DNA from: an uncultured Verrucomicrobiae bacterium
GTDB taxonomy: Bacteria > Verrucomicrobiota > Verrucomicrobiia > Limisphaerales > J093
Length of the DNA: 64,000 nt
Assembly: GCA_937946835.1 (NCBI GenBank)
Contig: CALFAV010000030.1
Location: 62,001 to 126,000 of the forward strand
Reading direction: 5' to 3'
A model generated the notes under the pieces. The model did not search any database. It had not been told where the DNA came from and was given only the letters and a program-made list of their open reading frames with translations. This document shows, piece after piece, positions 16,758-24,538 of this stretch. The first letter of the stretch is position 1. The number at the start of each line of letters is the position of its first letter. Position numbers and translations under genes: made by a program.

Positions 16758-17768
16758 ATGCAACCGTGTGCCCCGTGGAGGCGTTTTTCCCCGCCACTTT
16801 TCGCCGTGCTGGCCCTGGTGTTCCTCCTGGGGCCACTCCACGGCCAGGTGCGCCTGGAGAAAGTCCCCTACGGCGGCTGGACCGAATGTCTGCGGCTGGC
16901 CAACGACCACCTGGAACTCCTCGTGACCACGGAGGTTGGCCCGCGCGTGTTGCACCTGTCCCGGCCCGGCGGCTCCAACCTGTTCAAGGTGTGGCCGGAT
17001 CAGTTGGGCAAAACCGGCGGCCCCGACTGGCGCATTTACGGCGGGCACCGCCTCTGGCACGCCCCGGAGGTGCGGCCCCGCACCTACGCGCCGGACAACG
17101 ACCCCGTGCAGGTGAACTGGGACGGCCGCCGGCTGCGTTTGACGGCGCCGGTCGAGGCCGGCACCGGGATACAAAAGGAGCTCGAGTTCACCCTGGCGAC
17201 CAATCGCCCGGCGGTCACGGTGACTCACCGGCTTTTCAACCGCGGTCCCTGGGAGATCGAGCTGGCCCCCTGGGCGCTGAGCGTCTGCCAGGGACCCGGC
17301 CGCGCGGTCATTCCGCAGGAACCGGCCGTGTCGCATGCGGAGCGCCTGCTGCCGGTGCGCTCGATGGCGCTGTGGGGCTACACGGACATGCAGGACCCGC
17401 GCTACACCTGGGGCACCCGTTTCGTGCAGATGCGTTGCGACCCGGCACAGCGCGCGTCGCAAAAGATCGGTTTCCTCAACACCCAGGGTTGGGCGGCCTA
17501 CGTCCGGGCCGGCGAGGTGTTCCTGAAACGGTTTGCCTTTGACCCGCAGGCCCGTTACGCCGACCTGGGGTGCAACCTGGAGGTGTACACCAGCGGCGAC
17601 ATGCTCGAACTGGAAACCCTCGGCCCCTTGAGCCGCCTCGCCCCGGGCGCCGGCGTGGAGCACGTCGAGCGCTGGTACCTTTTCCCGCTGGCCGCGGGCG
17701 AAACCGAGGCCGAACTGGAAGCCGCCCTCACCCCGTGGTTGCGCCAGACCGAACCGGTGCTGCCATGA
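16758..17768 (+). CDS. Secreted DUF4380-like protein (galactose-mutarotase-like fold)
   Basis: A 336-residue protein with an N-terminal signal peptide (hydrophobic run at about residues 13-28, with a cleavage site near HGQ). The mature part begins with an EKVPYGGWTECLRL segment, followed by TTEVGPRVLHLS. That order resembles DUF4380 and aldose-epimerase-like carbohydrate-binding superfamilies. Charged and aromatic residues (WRIYGGHRLWHAPE) follow near 80-95. The role is probably binding or processing of sugars outside the cytoplasm; no catalytic residue can be assigned. The gene overlaps the next by ATGA, so the two are translated together. Confidence 0.7.
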   Translation: MQPCAPWRRFSPPLFAVLALVFLLGPLHGQVRLEKVPYGGWTECLRLANDHLELLVTTEVGPRVLHLSRPGGSNLFKVWPDQLGKTGGPDWRIYGGHRLWHAPEVRPRTYAPDNDPVQVNWDGRRLRLTAPVEAGTGIQKELEFTLATNRPAVTVTHRLFNRGPWEIELAPWALSVCQGPGRAVIPQEPAVSHAERLLPVRSMALWGYTDMQDPRYTWGTRFVQMRCDPAQRASQKIGFLNTQGWAAYVRAGEVFLKRFAFDPQARYADLGCNLEVYTSGDMLELETLGPLSRLAPGAGVEHVERWYLFPLAAGETEAELEAALTPWLRQTEPVLP

Positions 17769-18562
17769 ACCCGGCTTCCACCCCGTCCGAGACGCCCGGG
17801 GCGGAGCCTCCGCCACGCCCGGTTTGGTCCTCCCTGCTTGCCCGGCTGGCGAACGTCCTGGCCACCCCGGGCGAGGTGTTTGCCGAAATCCGTGCCGAGC
17901 CGCCCCGGGTGGCCCACTGGTTGGTGCCCAGCCTGCTCCTGATCGGGGTGGGTTGGCTGGGAACCTGGTTGATTTTCAGCCAGCCGGCCTTTCGCCAGCA
18001 GCAGGACGAGATTCAACTGCGGGTGCTCCAGCGCCTGGTGGAGAAGGGCCGGCTGCCCCGCGAGCAATTCGAGCAAATCCAGCAGAGCTTGGGCCGCGGC
18101 GGGACGGCGAAGTACCTGCTGGGACCGGCGCTCGGGGTGCTGGGCGTGGCCCTGGTGTCGCCCTTCTGGGGTGCGTTCCTTGTGTGGCTGGTGGGCGCCA
18201 AAATCCACCGGGGCGGCTTCAGCTACGCCAAGGCCCTGGACGTGGCCGGGTTGGCCAATATGGTGGCGGTGTTGGGCTCGGTGGTGCGGACCCTGATGAT
18301 TCTGGCCCTGGGCAGCCTCCGGGCCGGGCCCACCCCGGCGCTGTTGCTGCGCGAGTTCGACCCGTTCAACCCGCTGCACACCGCGGTGGGTATGCTGGAC
18401 GTGTTCGGCGTCTGGGTCTGCGGCGTGCGCGCGGCGGGCATGGCGGCGCTGGGCGGGCCGTCCTGGGGGCGCGGGTTTGCCTGGCTGGTGCTGATCTGGG
18501 CGGCGATCAACGGATTGGTGGTGCTCGCCATCTGGGTGGTGCGCGCGGCGCTGGGGCTTTGA
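17765..18562 (+). CDS. YIP1-family integral membrane protein
   Basis: A 265-residue protein with a Pro-rich cytoplasmic N-terminus and the family opening W-x-x-L-L-A-R-LANVLATPGEVF, followed by FAEIR. About five to six membrane helices follow (near 52-72, 115-145, 160-190, 210-235 and 240-262). Bacterial YIP1-domain proteins have no defined biochemical role. The ATG overlaps the DUF4380 stop by 4 bases. Confidence 0.75.
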   Translation: MNPASTPSETPGAEPPPRPVWSSLLARLANVLATPGEVFAEIRAEPPRVAHWLVPSLLLIGVGWLGTWLIFSQPAFRQQQDEIQLRVLQRLVEKGRLPREQFEQIQQSLGRGGTAKYLLGPALGVLGVALVSPFWGAFLVWLVGAKIHRGGFSYAKALDVAGLANMVAVLGSVVRTLMILALGSLRAGPTPALLLREFDPFNPLHTAVGMLDVFGVWVCGVRAAGMAALGGPSWGRGFAWLVLIWAAINGLVVLAIWVVRAALGL

Positions 18563-18596
18563 GCGGGCGGAGCCGGCCTGCAACCTTCAGCCCGCT
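18562..18596 (+). terminator. Stem-loop after the YIP1 gene
   Basis: AGCGGGC (18562-18568) pairs with GCCCGCT (18590-18596) across a 21-nt loop and is followed by TTCC. It begins at the stop codon and may separate the YIP1 transcript from the export operon. The run of Ts is short. Confidence 0.35.
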
Positions 18597-18642
18597 TTCC
18601 GTGAAACCAACGGCAGGTCGCGGTGTCTTAACTCCAACGGAC

Positions 18643-20004
18643 ATGGCCAAATCGAAGTCGAAGGGACGCAAGGTCCTGGTATTTACCCTGATTGTGCTGG
18701 GGCTGGGCGGGCTGGGCGCCGCCGCGATTTTGCGCCAGCGGGAGGTGGTCCTCACCGTCCAGACCGAAAAGGTGACCCGGCGCAACCTCACCGAGATCGT
18801 GGTGGCCAACGGCCGCGTTCAGCCGGTCTTGTACGTGAAGATCAGTCCCGAGGTCAGCGGCGAGATCATCGAACTGCCGGTCAAAGAGGGCCAGACCGTC
18901 CGCAAGGGCGATCTGCTGGTGCGCATCAAGCCCGACACCTACATCGCCAACAGCAACTCCGCCACCGCCAGCTTCCGCGCCTCGCAGGCCGCCCTGGCCA
19001 CGGCCCAGGCCAACCTCGCCCGCGCCGAGGCGGAGTTCCGCCGTCAGGAGGTGCTCTACCAAAACAACCTCGTCTCCGAGTCGCTCTACGTGGACGCCAG
19101 AACCGCCTACGAGGTGGCCCGGGCGCAACTGCGCAGCGCCACCCACCAGGTCGAAATGTCCAAGGCCGCCCTGGACCGCGCCGAGGAGGACCTCCGCAAA
19201 ACGGTGATCTACTCGCCACTGGACGGCACGGTCATCCGCCTCAACTCCCAGGTGGGCGAACGGGTGGTGGGCACCGCCATGATGGCCGGCACCGAAATCA
19301 TGACCATCGCCGACCTCAACGTGATGGAGGCGCGGGTGGAGGTGGGCGAAATTGACGTGCCCCTCATTCAAATCGGGCAGATCGCCCGGCTGGAGGCCGA
19401 CGCCTTCAAGGACCGCAAATTCGCCGGCGAGGTCACCGAGATTGCCAATTCCTCGCGCGGGTTGGTGCTGGGCAGCAGTGGCGGCTTTGGCGCCCAATCC
19501 CAGGAGGCCACCAAGTTCGAGGTCAAGGTACGCATCAAGGACCAGGCCGCCTTTCGCCCGGGCATGTCCGTCACCGCCGAGATCGAAACCCGTTACCGCA
19601 CCAACGTGCTCACCGTGCCGATTGTCAGCGTGACCACCCGGCTGCCCCAAACCAATTCCGTGCACCGCGCCGGCGGCACCAACCAGGTCGCCAGCCCGGC
19701 GGGCAACCCCGCCCCTGCCACCAACAACGCCGCGGCCCGCAAGCCCGGCGAGGCGCCCAAGCCCATCGAAGTGGTCTTCGTCAAAGACGGGGACCGCGCG
19801 CGCATGGTGCCCATCAAGCGCGGGATCAGTGACGACACCTACGTCGAAATCCTCGAAGGGCTTCAAGAGGGCCAGGAGGTGATTTCCGGGGGCTACAAGG
19901 CCATCAGCCGCGACCTGGAAGACGGCAAGAGGGTCAAGGTGGGCCCGCCGCCGTTTGAAAAGGGCGCGCCCGGCGCCCCCGCGGAAACCTCCGCAGGCCG
20001 CTGA
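18643..20004 (+). CDS. MacA-like periplasmic adaptor (HlyD/RND membrane fusion protein)
   Basis: A 453-residue adaptor. A basic start and one membrane helix (about 10-27) anchor it. It then shows a biotinyl-lipoyl-like half motif (ISPEVSGEIIELPVKEG at about 67-83), an Ala/Glu-rich coiled-coil hairpin (about 105-185), the second lipoyl half (YSPLDGTVIRLN), beta-barrel and membrane-proximal domains, and a low-complexity Asn/Pro/Ala stretch near 345-375. With the MacB-like ATPase and permeases directly downstream it should form a tripartite exporter to the outer membrane. No outer-membrane TolC gene is in the window. The cargo is unknown. Confidence 0.88.
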   Translation: MAKSKSKGRKVLVFTLIVLGLGGLGAAAILRQREVVLTVQTEKVTRRNLTEIVVANGRVQPVLYVKISPEVSGEIIELPVKEGQTVRKGDLLVRIKPDTYIANSNSATASFRASQAALATAQANLARAEAEFRRQEVLYQNNLVSESLYVDARTAYEVARAQLRSATHQVEMSKAALDRAEEDLRKTVIYSPLDGTVIRLNSQVGERVVGTAMMAGTEIMTIADLNVMEARVEVGEIDVPLIQIGQIARLEADAFKDRKFAGEVTEIANSSRGLVLGSSGGFGAQSQEATKFEVKVRIKDQAAFRPGMSVTAEIETRYRTNVLTVPIVSVTTRLPQTNSVHRAGGTNQVASPAGNPAPATNNAAARKPGEAPKPIEVVFVKDGDRARMVPIKRGISDDTYVEILEGLQEGQEVISGGYKAISRDLEDGKRVKVGPPPFEKGAPGAPAETSAGR

Positions 20005-20046
20005 CCTGCCGGGGGCCGCGGAGCCGCCCGGCGCTTGCTTTCAACC

Positions 20047-20730
20047 GTGAGCCTGATCCGTCTGGAACGCATCACCCGCCGCTACCAAATGGGCAGCGAG
20101 ACGGTGCACGCCCTGCGCGGGGTGGACCTGGTGGTCGCGCGCGGCGAATACGTGGCCATCATGGGGCCGTCCGGCTCGGGCAAGTCCACCCTCATGAACA
20201 TCATCGGCTGCCTGGACACGCCCAGTTCCGGCACCTACCACCTCAACGGCACCGACGTCAGCGACATGGACGACAACGAGCTGGCCGAGGTGCGCAACCG
20301 CGAAATCGGCTTCGTCTTCCAGACCTTCAACCTCCTGCCCCGGGCCAACGCCCTGCACAACGTCGAACTGCCCCTGATTTACGCCGGCATCCCCGCGGCC
20401 GAGCGCCGGGCCCGGGCCATCGAGGCGCTCACCAGTGTGGGCCTGGCCGACCGCATGACCCACAAGCCCAACGAAATGTCCGGCGGCCAGCGCCAGCGCG
20501 TGGCCGTGGCCCGCGCGCTGGTCAACCGCCCCTCCATCCTCCTGGCCGACGAACCCACCGGCAACCTGGACTCGAAGACCGGCGCCGAAATCATGGCCCT
20601 GTTCGAGGAACTGGCCGCCCGCGGCCACACCATTCTCGTGGTCACGCACGAGGAGGACGTGGCCCGGCACGCCCGCCGCATCGTCCGCATCCGGGACGGG
20701 TTGATCGCCAGCGACGAGCCGCGCCGCTGA
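20047..20730 (+). CDS. MacB-type ABC transporter ATP-binding protein
   Basis: A 227-residue ATPase from the GTG at 20047; a TTG at 20035 would add four residues. Motifs are GPSGSGKST (Walker A), [11 protein letters not shown] (Q-loop), [15 protein letters not shown] (signature), [11 protein letters not shown] (Walker B and D-loop) and VVTHE (H-loop). It lies 42 bp after the MacA-like adaptor and 7 bp before the first of two permease genes. Unlike classical MacB, the ATPase is a separate polypeptide. Probable role: energising a tripartite export pump. Confidence 0.92.
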   Translation: MSLIRLERITRRYQMGSETVHALRGVDLVVARGEYVAIMGPSGSGKSTLMNIIGCLDTPSSGTYHLNGTDVSDMDDNELAEVRNREIGFVFQTFNLLPRANALHNVELPLIYAGIPAAERRARAIEALTSVGLADRMTHKPNEMSGGQRQRVAVARALVNRPSILLADEPTGNLDSKTGAEIMALFEELAARGHTILVVTHEEDVARHARRIVRIRDGLIASDEPRR

Positions 20731-20737
20731 TCCCGCC

Positions 20738-21967
20738 ATGCGCCTGCTGACCGAATTCCTCGAATGCCTGCGCATTGCCGGCGACGCCCTGCGCGCGAAC
20801 AAGCTGCGCGCGGCCCTGACCACGCTGGGCATTGTGATCGGCATCGTGACCGTGACCCTCATGGGCGCGGCCATCGAGGGCCTCAAGCGCGGGTTCACCC
20901 AGAGCATTGCCATGCTCGGTACGGACGTGCTCTACGTGCAGCGGTTTGACTGGTTCATCACCTCCCAGGCGGAGTGGATTCGTCAGAACAAGCGCCGGGA
21001 AATTCGCCTGCCGGACTTCCGCGAACTGGAGCGCCAGGCGGTGCTGCCGCTGGCGATGGCACCCCTCGTGGACACGCTGCAGCCGGTCAAGCACGGCAAC
21101 CGCAGCGCCAGCGCGGTGCGCGTGGTGGGCACCACGGAGGCGTTTCTGCTCACCGGTGGCATCGCGGTGGCGCAGGGGCGGTTTCTCTCCGAGGGCGAGG
21201 CCCAGGGCGGCCGCCCGGTGTGTGTGCTGGGGGCGCAGACGGCGACGAACCTCTTCCCGGTGGGCTCACCCCTGGGGGCGCGGGTGTACATCGGCGGGTT
21301 TCCCTTCGAGGTGATCGGGGTGCTCGAGAAGCAGGGCGAGTTCCTCGGCGCCTTCAGCCTGGACAACCAGGTGGTCATCCCCATCAGCCAGTTCAGCGAG
21401 CTGTTCCGGCGCTTCCCGGAAATCGCCATCCAGGTCAAGGCCCGCTCGGTGGACGCACTGGAGGACACCCGCGAGGAGGTGCGGGCCCTGATGCGCAAAA
21501 TCCGCCGGCTGGCGCCCGGCGAGCCGGATGACTTCGCCGTGAACCAGCAGGACCAGTTTCTCAAGACCTTCAACCGCGTCATCGGGATCATCGCCACGGC
21601 CGGGTTGTTCATCACCGGCCTGGCGCTGTTTGTGGGCGGCATCGGCATCATGAACATCATGTTCGTCTCGGTGGCCGAGCGCACCCGCGAGATCGGCATC
21701 CGCAAGGCCATTGGCGCCAAGCGGCGCGCCATCCTCTGGCAGTTCCTCACCGAGGCGGCGGGCATCTGCCTGTTGGGCGGGCTGATCGGGCTGGCGATTG
21801 CCTGGCCGGCGACGCTGGTTCTGGCGCGGTTCATCCCGGCCACGCTGTCCCTGCCCCTGGTGGGCACGGCCCTGTTGGTCTCGGTGCTCACCGGGGTGGT
21901 GGCCGGTTTCCTGCCCGCGTGGCGGGCTGCCCGGCTCAGCCCCGTGGAGGCTTTGCGCAGCGAGTAA
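20738..21967 (+). CDS. MacB/FtsX-type ABC permease, first of two
   Basis: A 409-residue permease with the four-helix MacB layout: an N-terminal helix after ALRANKLRAALTTLGIVIG (about 20-45), a periplasmic MacB-core domain (about 50-280), then three helices (about 285-310, 335-365 and 370-395). The FtsX motif VAERTREIGIRKAIGAKRR lies between helices 2 and 3. It ends in the usual LSPVEALRSE. It shares its ATPase with the next gene, so the two permeases could form a heterodimer. Confidence 0.9.
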   Translation: MRLLTEFLECLRIAGDALRANKLRAALTTLGIVIGIVTVTLMGAAIEGLKRGFTQSIAMLGTDVLYVQRFDWFITSQAEWIRQNKRREIRLPDFRELERQAVLPLAMAPLVDTLQPVKHGNRSASAVRVVGTTEAFLLTGGIAVAQGRFLSEGEAQGGRPVCVLGAQTATNLFPVGSPLGARVYIGGFPFEVIGVLEKQGEFLGAFSLDNQVVIPISQFSELFRRFPEIAIQVKARSVDALEDTREEVRALMRKIRRLAPGEPDDFAVNQQDQFLKTFNRVIGIIATAGLFITGLALFVGGIGIMNIMFVSVAERTREIGIRKAIGAKRRAILWQFLTEAAGICLLGGLIGLAIAWPATLVLARFIPATLSLPLVGTALLVSVLTGVVAGFLPAWRAARLSPVEALRSE

Positions 21968-21974
21968 GCGGAGC

Positions 21975-23249
21975 ATGAGTCCGACACGTCCCCATCCCCG
22001 TCTGGCGCTCCTGCTGGCCGAGCTGAAGGAAAGCCTCTGGATGGCGATGGACGCCATTCGGGCGCACAAGCTGCGCGCGGCGCTCACCCTGTTGGGGGTG
22101 CTCATCGGCGTGTTCTCGATCATCGTGGTCATGACCGCCATGCGCGTGTTGCAGCAGAACGTGGAGGCGGAGTTGAGCCAGCTCGGCGCCCACACCTTCC
22201 AGGTGCGCAAGTGGCCGGCGGTGCAATTCGGCGGGCCGGAGACCTGGGAGAAATACTGGCGGCGCAAGAACCTCACCGAGGCGCACGGCCGGGCGGTCAT
22301 TGCCCGCGCCACCCTGGCCCGGCATGTGGGGCTGGAGCGGGTTTTCTGGAGCGGCGAGGTCAGCTCGCGCTACGACAAATCGCCGCCCAACGTGACCCTG
22401 TTTGGCGCCACACCCGGCGGGTTCCCCACCCGCAACTGGGTCGTGGCCGCCGGCCGGGCCATCACCGACGCGGACGTGGACAGCGCCCGCGCCGTGGTGG
22501 TTCTGGCCGCCAACGTTGCCAAGACCCTGTTCCCCTTCGGCTCGCCCCTGGGGGAGCGCGTGAAGGTGGACGGGGTTTACTACCAGGTCGTCGGCGTGCT
22601 CGAGCCCAAGGGCGCGGCCCTGGGCGGGGAGCAGGACAACTTCGTGATCATCCCCCTGACAACCGGCCTCAACCGCTACGGCCGCCTCTGGGCCAGCCTG
22701 TCCATCCTGGTGCAGGCGGAGAGCCAGGACACCTACGACGACACCGTCGAGCAGGTGCGCGGCATTCTGCGGGCGGTGCGCAAGGTGGAGCCCGGCGCCG
22801 AGGACGACTTCGAGATTTTCTCCAACGACTCGCTCATCCAGCAGTTCAAGACCTTCACCTTCACCGTGCGCGTGGTGGTGGCGGTGGTCAGTTCGATCGC
22901 CCTGCTGGCCGCCGGCGTGGGCATCATGAACATCATGCTGGTCTCGGTGACCGAGCGCACGCGCGAGATCGGCATCCGCCGCGCGGTGGGCGCCAAGAAG
23001 CGCCACATCATGACCCAGTTCATCCTCGAGGCCATTGGGTTGTGCGAGGTGGGCGGGGTGTTGGGCGTGTTGCTCGGGCTGGCGGGGGGCAATGCGGCCG
23101 CGTGGTATCTGGAGGTGCCGCCGACCATTCCGATGGACTGGGTGGGGCTGGGGCTGGTCATTTGCTCGCTGGTGGGCGTGGTCTTTGGCACCTACCCGGC
23201 CTACAAGGCGGCCAACCTCGATCCCATCGAGTCGCTCCGGTACGAATAA
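21975..23249 (+). CDS. MacB/FtsX-type ABC permease, second of two
   Basis: A 424-residue paralog of the previous gene, starting at the ATG at 21975 with a GCGGAG SD-like sequence just upstream. It has the same layout: IRAHKLRAALTLLGVLIG helix 1, periplasmic domain, then VTERTREIGIRRAVGAKKR between helices 2 and 3, and the ending LDPIESLRYE. The periplasmic domain differs clearly from the first copy (a WEKYWRRKNL region, for example), so this is divergence and not a recent duplication. Confidence 0.9.
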   Translation: MSPTRPHPRLALLLAELKESLWMAMDAIRAHKLRAALTLLGVLIGVFSIIVVMTAMRVLQQNVEAELSQLGAHTFQVRKWPAVQFGGPETWEKYWRRKNLTEAHGRAVIARATLARHVGLERVFWSGEVSSRYDKSPPNVTLFGATPGGFPTRNWVVAAGRAITDADVDSARAVVVLAANVAKTLFPFGSPLGERVKVDGVYYQVVGVLEPKGAALGGEQDNFVIIPLTTGLNRYGRLWASLSILVQAESQDTYDDTVEQVRGILRAVRKVEPGAEDDFEIFSNDSLIQQFKTFTFTVRVVVAVVSSIALLAAGVGIMNIMLVSVTERTREIGIRRAVGAKKRHIMTQFILEAIGLCEVGGVLGVLLGLAGGNAAAWYLEVPPTIPMDWVGLGLVICSLVGVVFGTYPAYKAANLDPIESLRYE

Positions 23250-23264
23250 GTCCGCACCGGGGGG

Positions 23265-23292
23265 TTGCCGGTGGCTTCCATGACGCTAGGAT
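23265..23292 (+). promoter_or_regulatory. Predicted promoter of sufT, leaderless type
   Basis: TTGCCG (23265-23270), 16 nt, TAGGAT (23287-23292), then 6 nt to the ATG at 23299. Confidence 0.45.
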
Positions 23293-23298
23293 TCGGCC

Positions 23299-23856
23299 AT
23301 GAGCGAAAGCGCCTCCCTCGAACTGACCCGCGACTGTGAAGCCGTGCAAATCCCCGCCGGGAACGTGGTGGTTTTGCCCGCCGGCACGGCCGTGGAAGTG
23401 ACCCAAAGCCTCGGCGGCACCTTCACGGTGCGGGCCCTCGGTGCCTTGTTCCAAATCGCCGGGCGGGACGCTGACGCCCTGGGCCCGGAGGCGCCCGCCG
23501 GGACCGAAACGGCCTGTGCGGTCTCCGCCACCGCGGAAGGTCCGGTGACCGAGGAACAGGTCTGGGCGGCCCTGCGCACCTGTTACGACCCGGAAATCCC
23601 CGTCAACATCGTGGACCTGGGATTGGTGTACGATCTGGCACTCCAAGCACAGCCCGATGGCCGGGTGCAGGTGGGGGTGAAAATGACCCTGACCGCGCCG
23701 GGCTGCGGCATGGGACCGGTGATCGCGGAGGACGCCCGGCAGAAAATCCTGGCCCTGCCCGGGGTGGCGGACGCCCGCGTGGAGGTGGTTTGGGACCCGC
23801 CGTGGCATCCCTCGATGATCTCTTCCGAAGGCCGGCGGGTGTTGGGTTTGGAGTAG
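23299..23856 (+). CDS. sufT: Fe-S cluster assembly factor SufT (DUF59/MIP18)
   Basis: A 185-residue protein. The N-terminal 75 residues match the SufT-specific leader (RDCEAVQIPAGN... G-T-x-V-x-V-T-Q-S-LGG), and the C-terminal MIP18/DUF59 domain has CYDPEIPVNIVDLGLVYD (95-112) and the reactive-cysteine motif TAPGCGMG (C136). SufT helps mature iron-sulfur proteins under high demand. Here it stands alone, not in a suf operon. Its product could serve the nearby Fe-S hydro-lyase (leuC) and complex I, which is inference. It is convergent with the NusG paralog. Confidence 0.92.
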   Translation: MSESASLELTRDCEAVQIPAGNVVVLPAGTAVEVTQSLGGTFTVRALGALFQIAGRDADALGPEAPAGTETACAVSATAEGPVTEEQVWAALRTCYDPEIPVNIVDLGLVYDLALQAQPDGRVQVGVKMTLTAPGCGMGPVIAEDARQKILALPGVADARVEVVWDPPWHPSMISSEGRRVLGLE

Positions 23857-23857
23857 C

Positions 23858-23873
23858 GCGGGATTGGTCCCGC
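23858..23873. terminator. Stem-loop between convergent sufT and NusG-like genes
   Basis: GCGGGA (23858-23863), loop TTGG, TCCCGC (23868-23873) directly after the sufT stop. It is perfectly symmetric and could serve both directions. There is no T tract. Confidence 0.45.
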
Positions 23874-23903
23874 CCCGAACCGCCCCGGGCGAAGCCGCGC
23901 CGC

Positions 23904-24392
23904 TTACACCGGTTCCAGGTCCGTGGCATCTATCCGCACCGCCGCGGCCTGGCCGATGAAATCCAGCCGCAGCAGCACTTCGGTCATGCCCTTGCGGTCC
24001 TCGACCCAGCCCTCCAGCCCTTGCAACGGGCCGGACTTGATCCGCACGCGCATGCCCGGGCCGATGGTCGGAGCCAGGCGCACCTCGACCTCCTGTTCCA
24101 GCGCGAAAAGGATGTCCTGCAACTGCCGGTCAAATTCCTCCTGGTCCGGCACGTCCAGCAGGTTCGCCACGTAGTCGCTCTGATACACCTTCTGGCGCTG
24201 AAAGCGCTCCAGCCGCAGGAACACGTACCCCGGGAACAGCGGCTTGAGAAACACCACCTGTTTGCCGCGGTACTTCTTGACGCTGCGGTACAGCGGCAGG
24301 GTGGTGTCCAGGCCCTCGCGCCGGCAGTACTCGACCAGCTTCTTCTCGCACCGCGGGCGGGTGTGCGCCACGTACCAGGGCAGTTCGGGCAT
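23904..24392 (-). CDS. NusG-family transcription factor (RfaH/UpxY-like paralog)
   Basis: A 162-residue protein with an N-terminal NGN domain (WYVAHTRPRCEKKL at 6-19 and FLKPLFPGYVFLRLE at about 49-63) and a C-terminal KOW domain (GPGMRVRIKSGPLQGLEGWVE). It is not flanked by secE or rplK, as housekeeping nusG is, so it is more likely a specialised paralog that binds RNA polymerase and prevents termination at chosen operons, as RfaH, LoaP and UpxY do. Its targets are not apparent; no polysaccharide operon lies beside it. It stands alone, divergent from leuC. Confidence 0.85.
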   Translation of the reverse strand: MPELPWYVAHTRPRCEKKLVEYCRREGLDTTLPLYRSVKKYRGKQVVFLKPLFPGYVFLRLERFQRQKVYQSDYVANLLDVPDQEEFDRQLQDILFALEQEVEVRLAPTIGPGMRVRIKSGPLQGLEGWVEDRKGMTEVLLRLDFIGQAAAVRIDATDLEPV

Positions 24393-24498
24393 GGTGCCGT
24401 AAGGTTTCGGGCGTCCACCGCCGGACGCCGGCCCGGCAGGCTGGCAACGGCCGCGCCGCCCGACAAGGCCGAATTGACCCGAACCGCGGGGCCCCGGG

Positions 24499-24527
24499 TT
24501 GCCGGGAAGCGCGCGACCGGCTAGTGT
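24499..24527 (+). promoter_or_regulatory. Predicted promoter of the leuC-like gene
   Basis: TTGCCG (24499-24504), exactly 17 nt, TAGTGT (24522-24527). The ATG follows 11 nt later at 24539, giving a leader of only a few nucleotides. Confidence 0.5.
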
Positions 24528-24538
24528 TCGCCGGCTTT

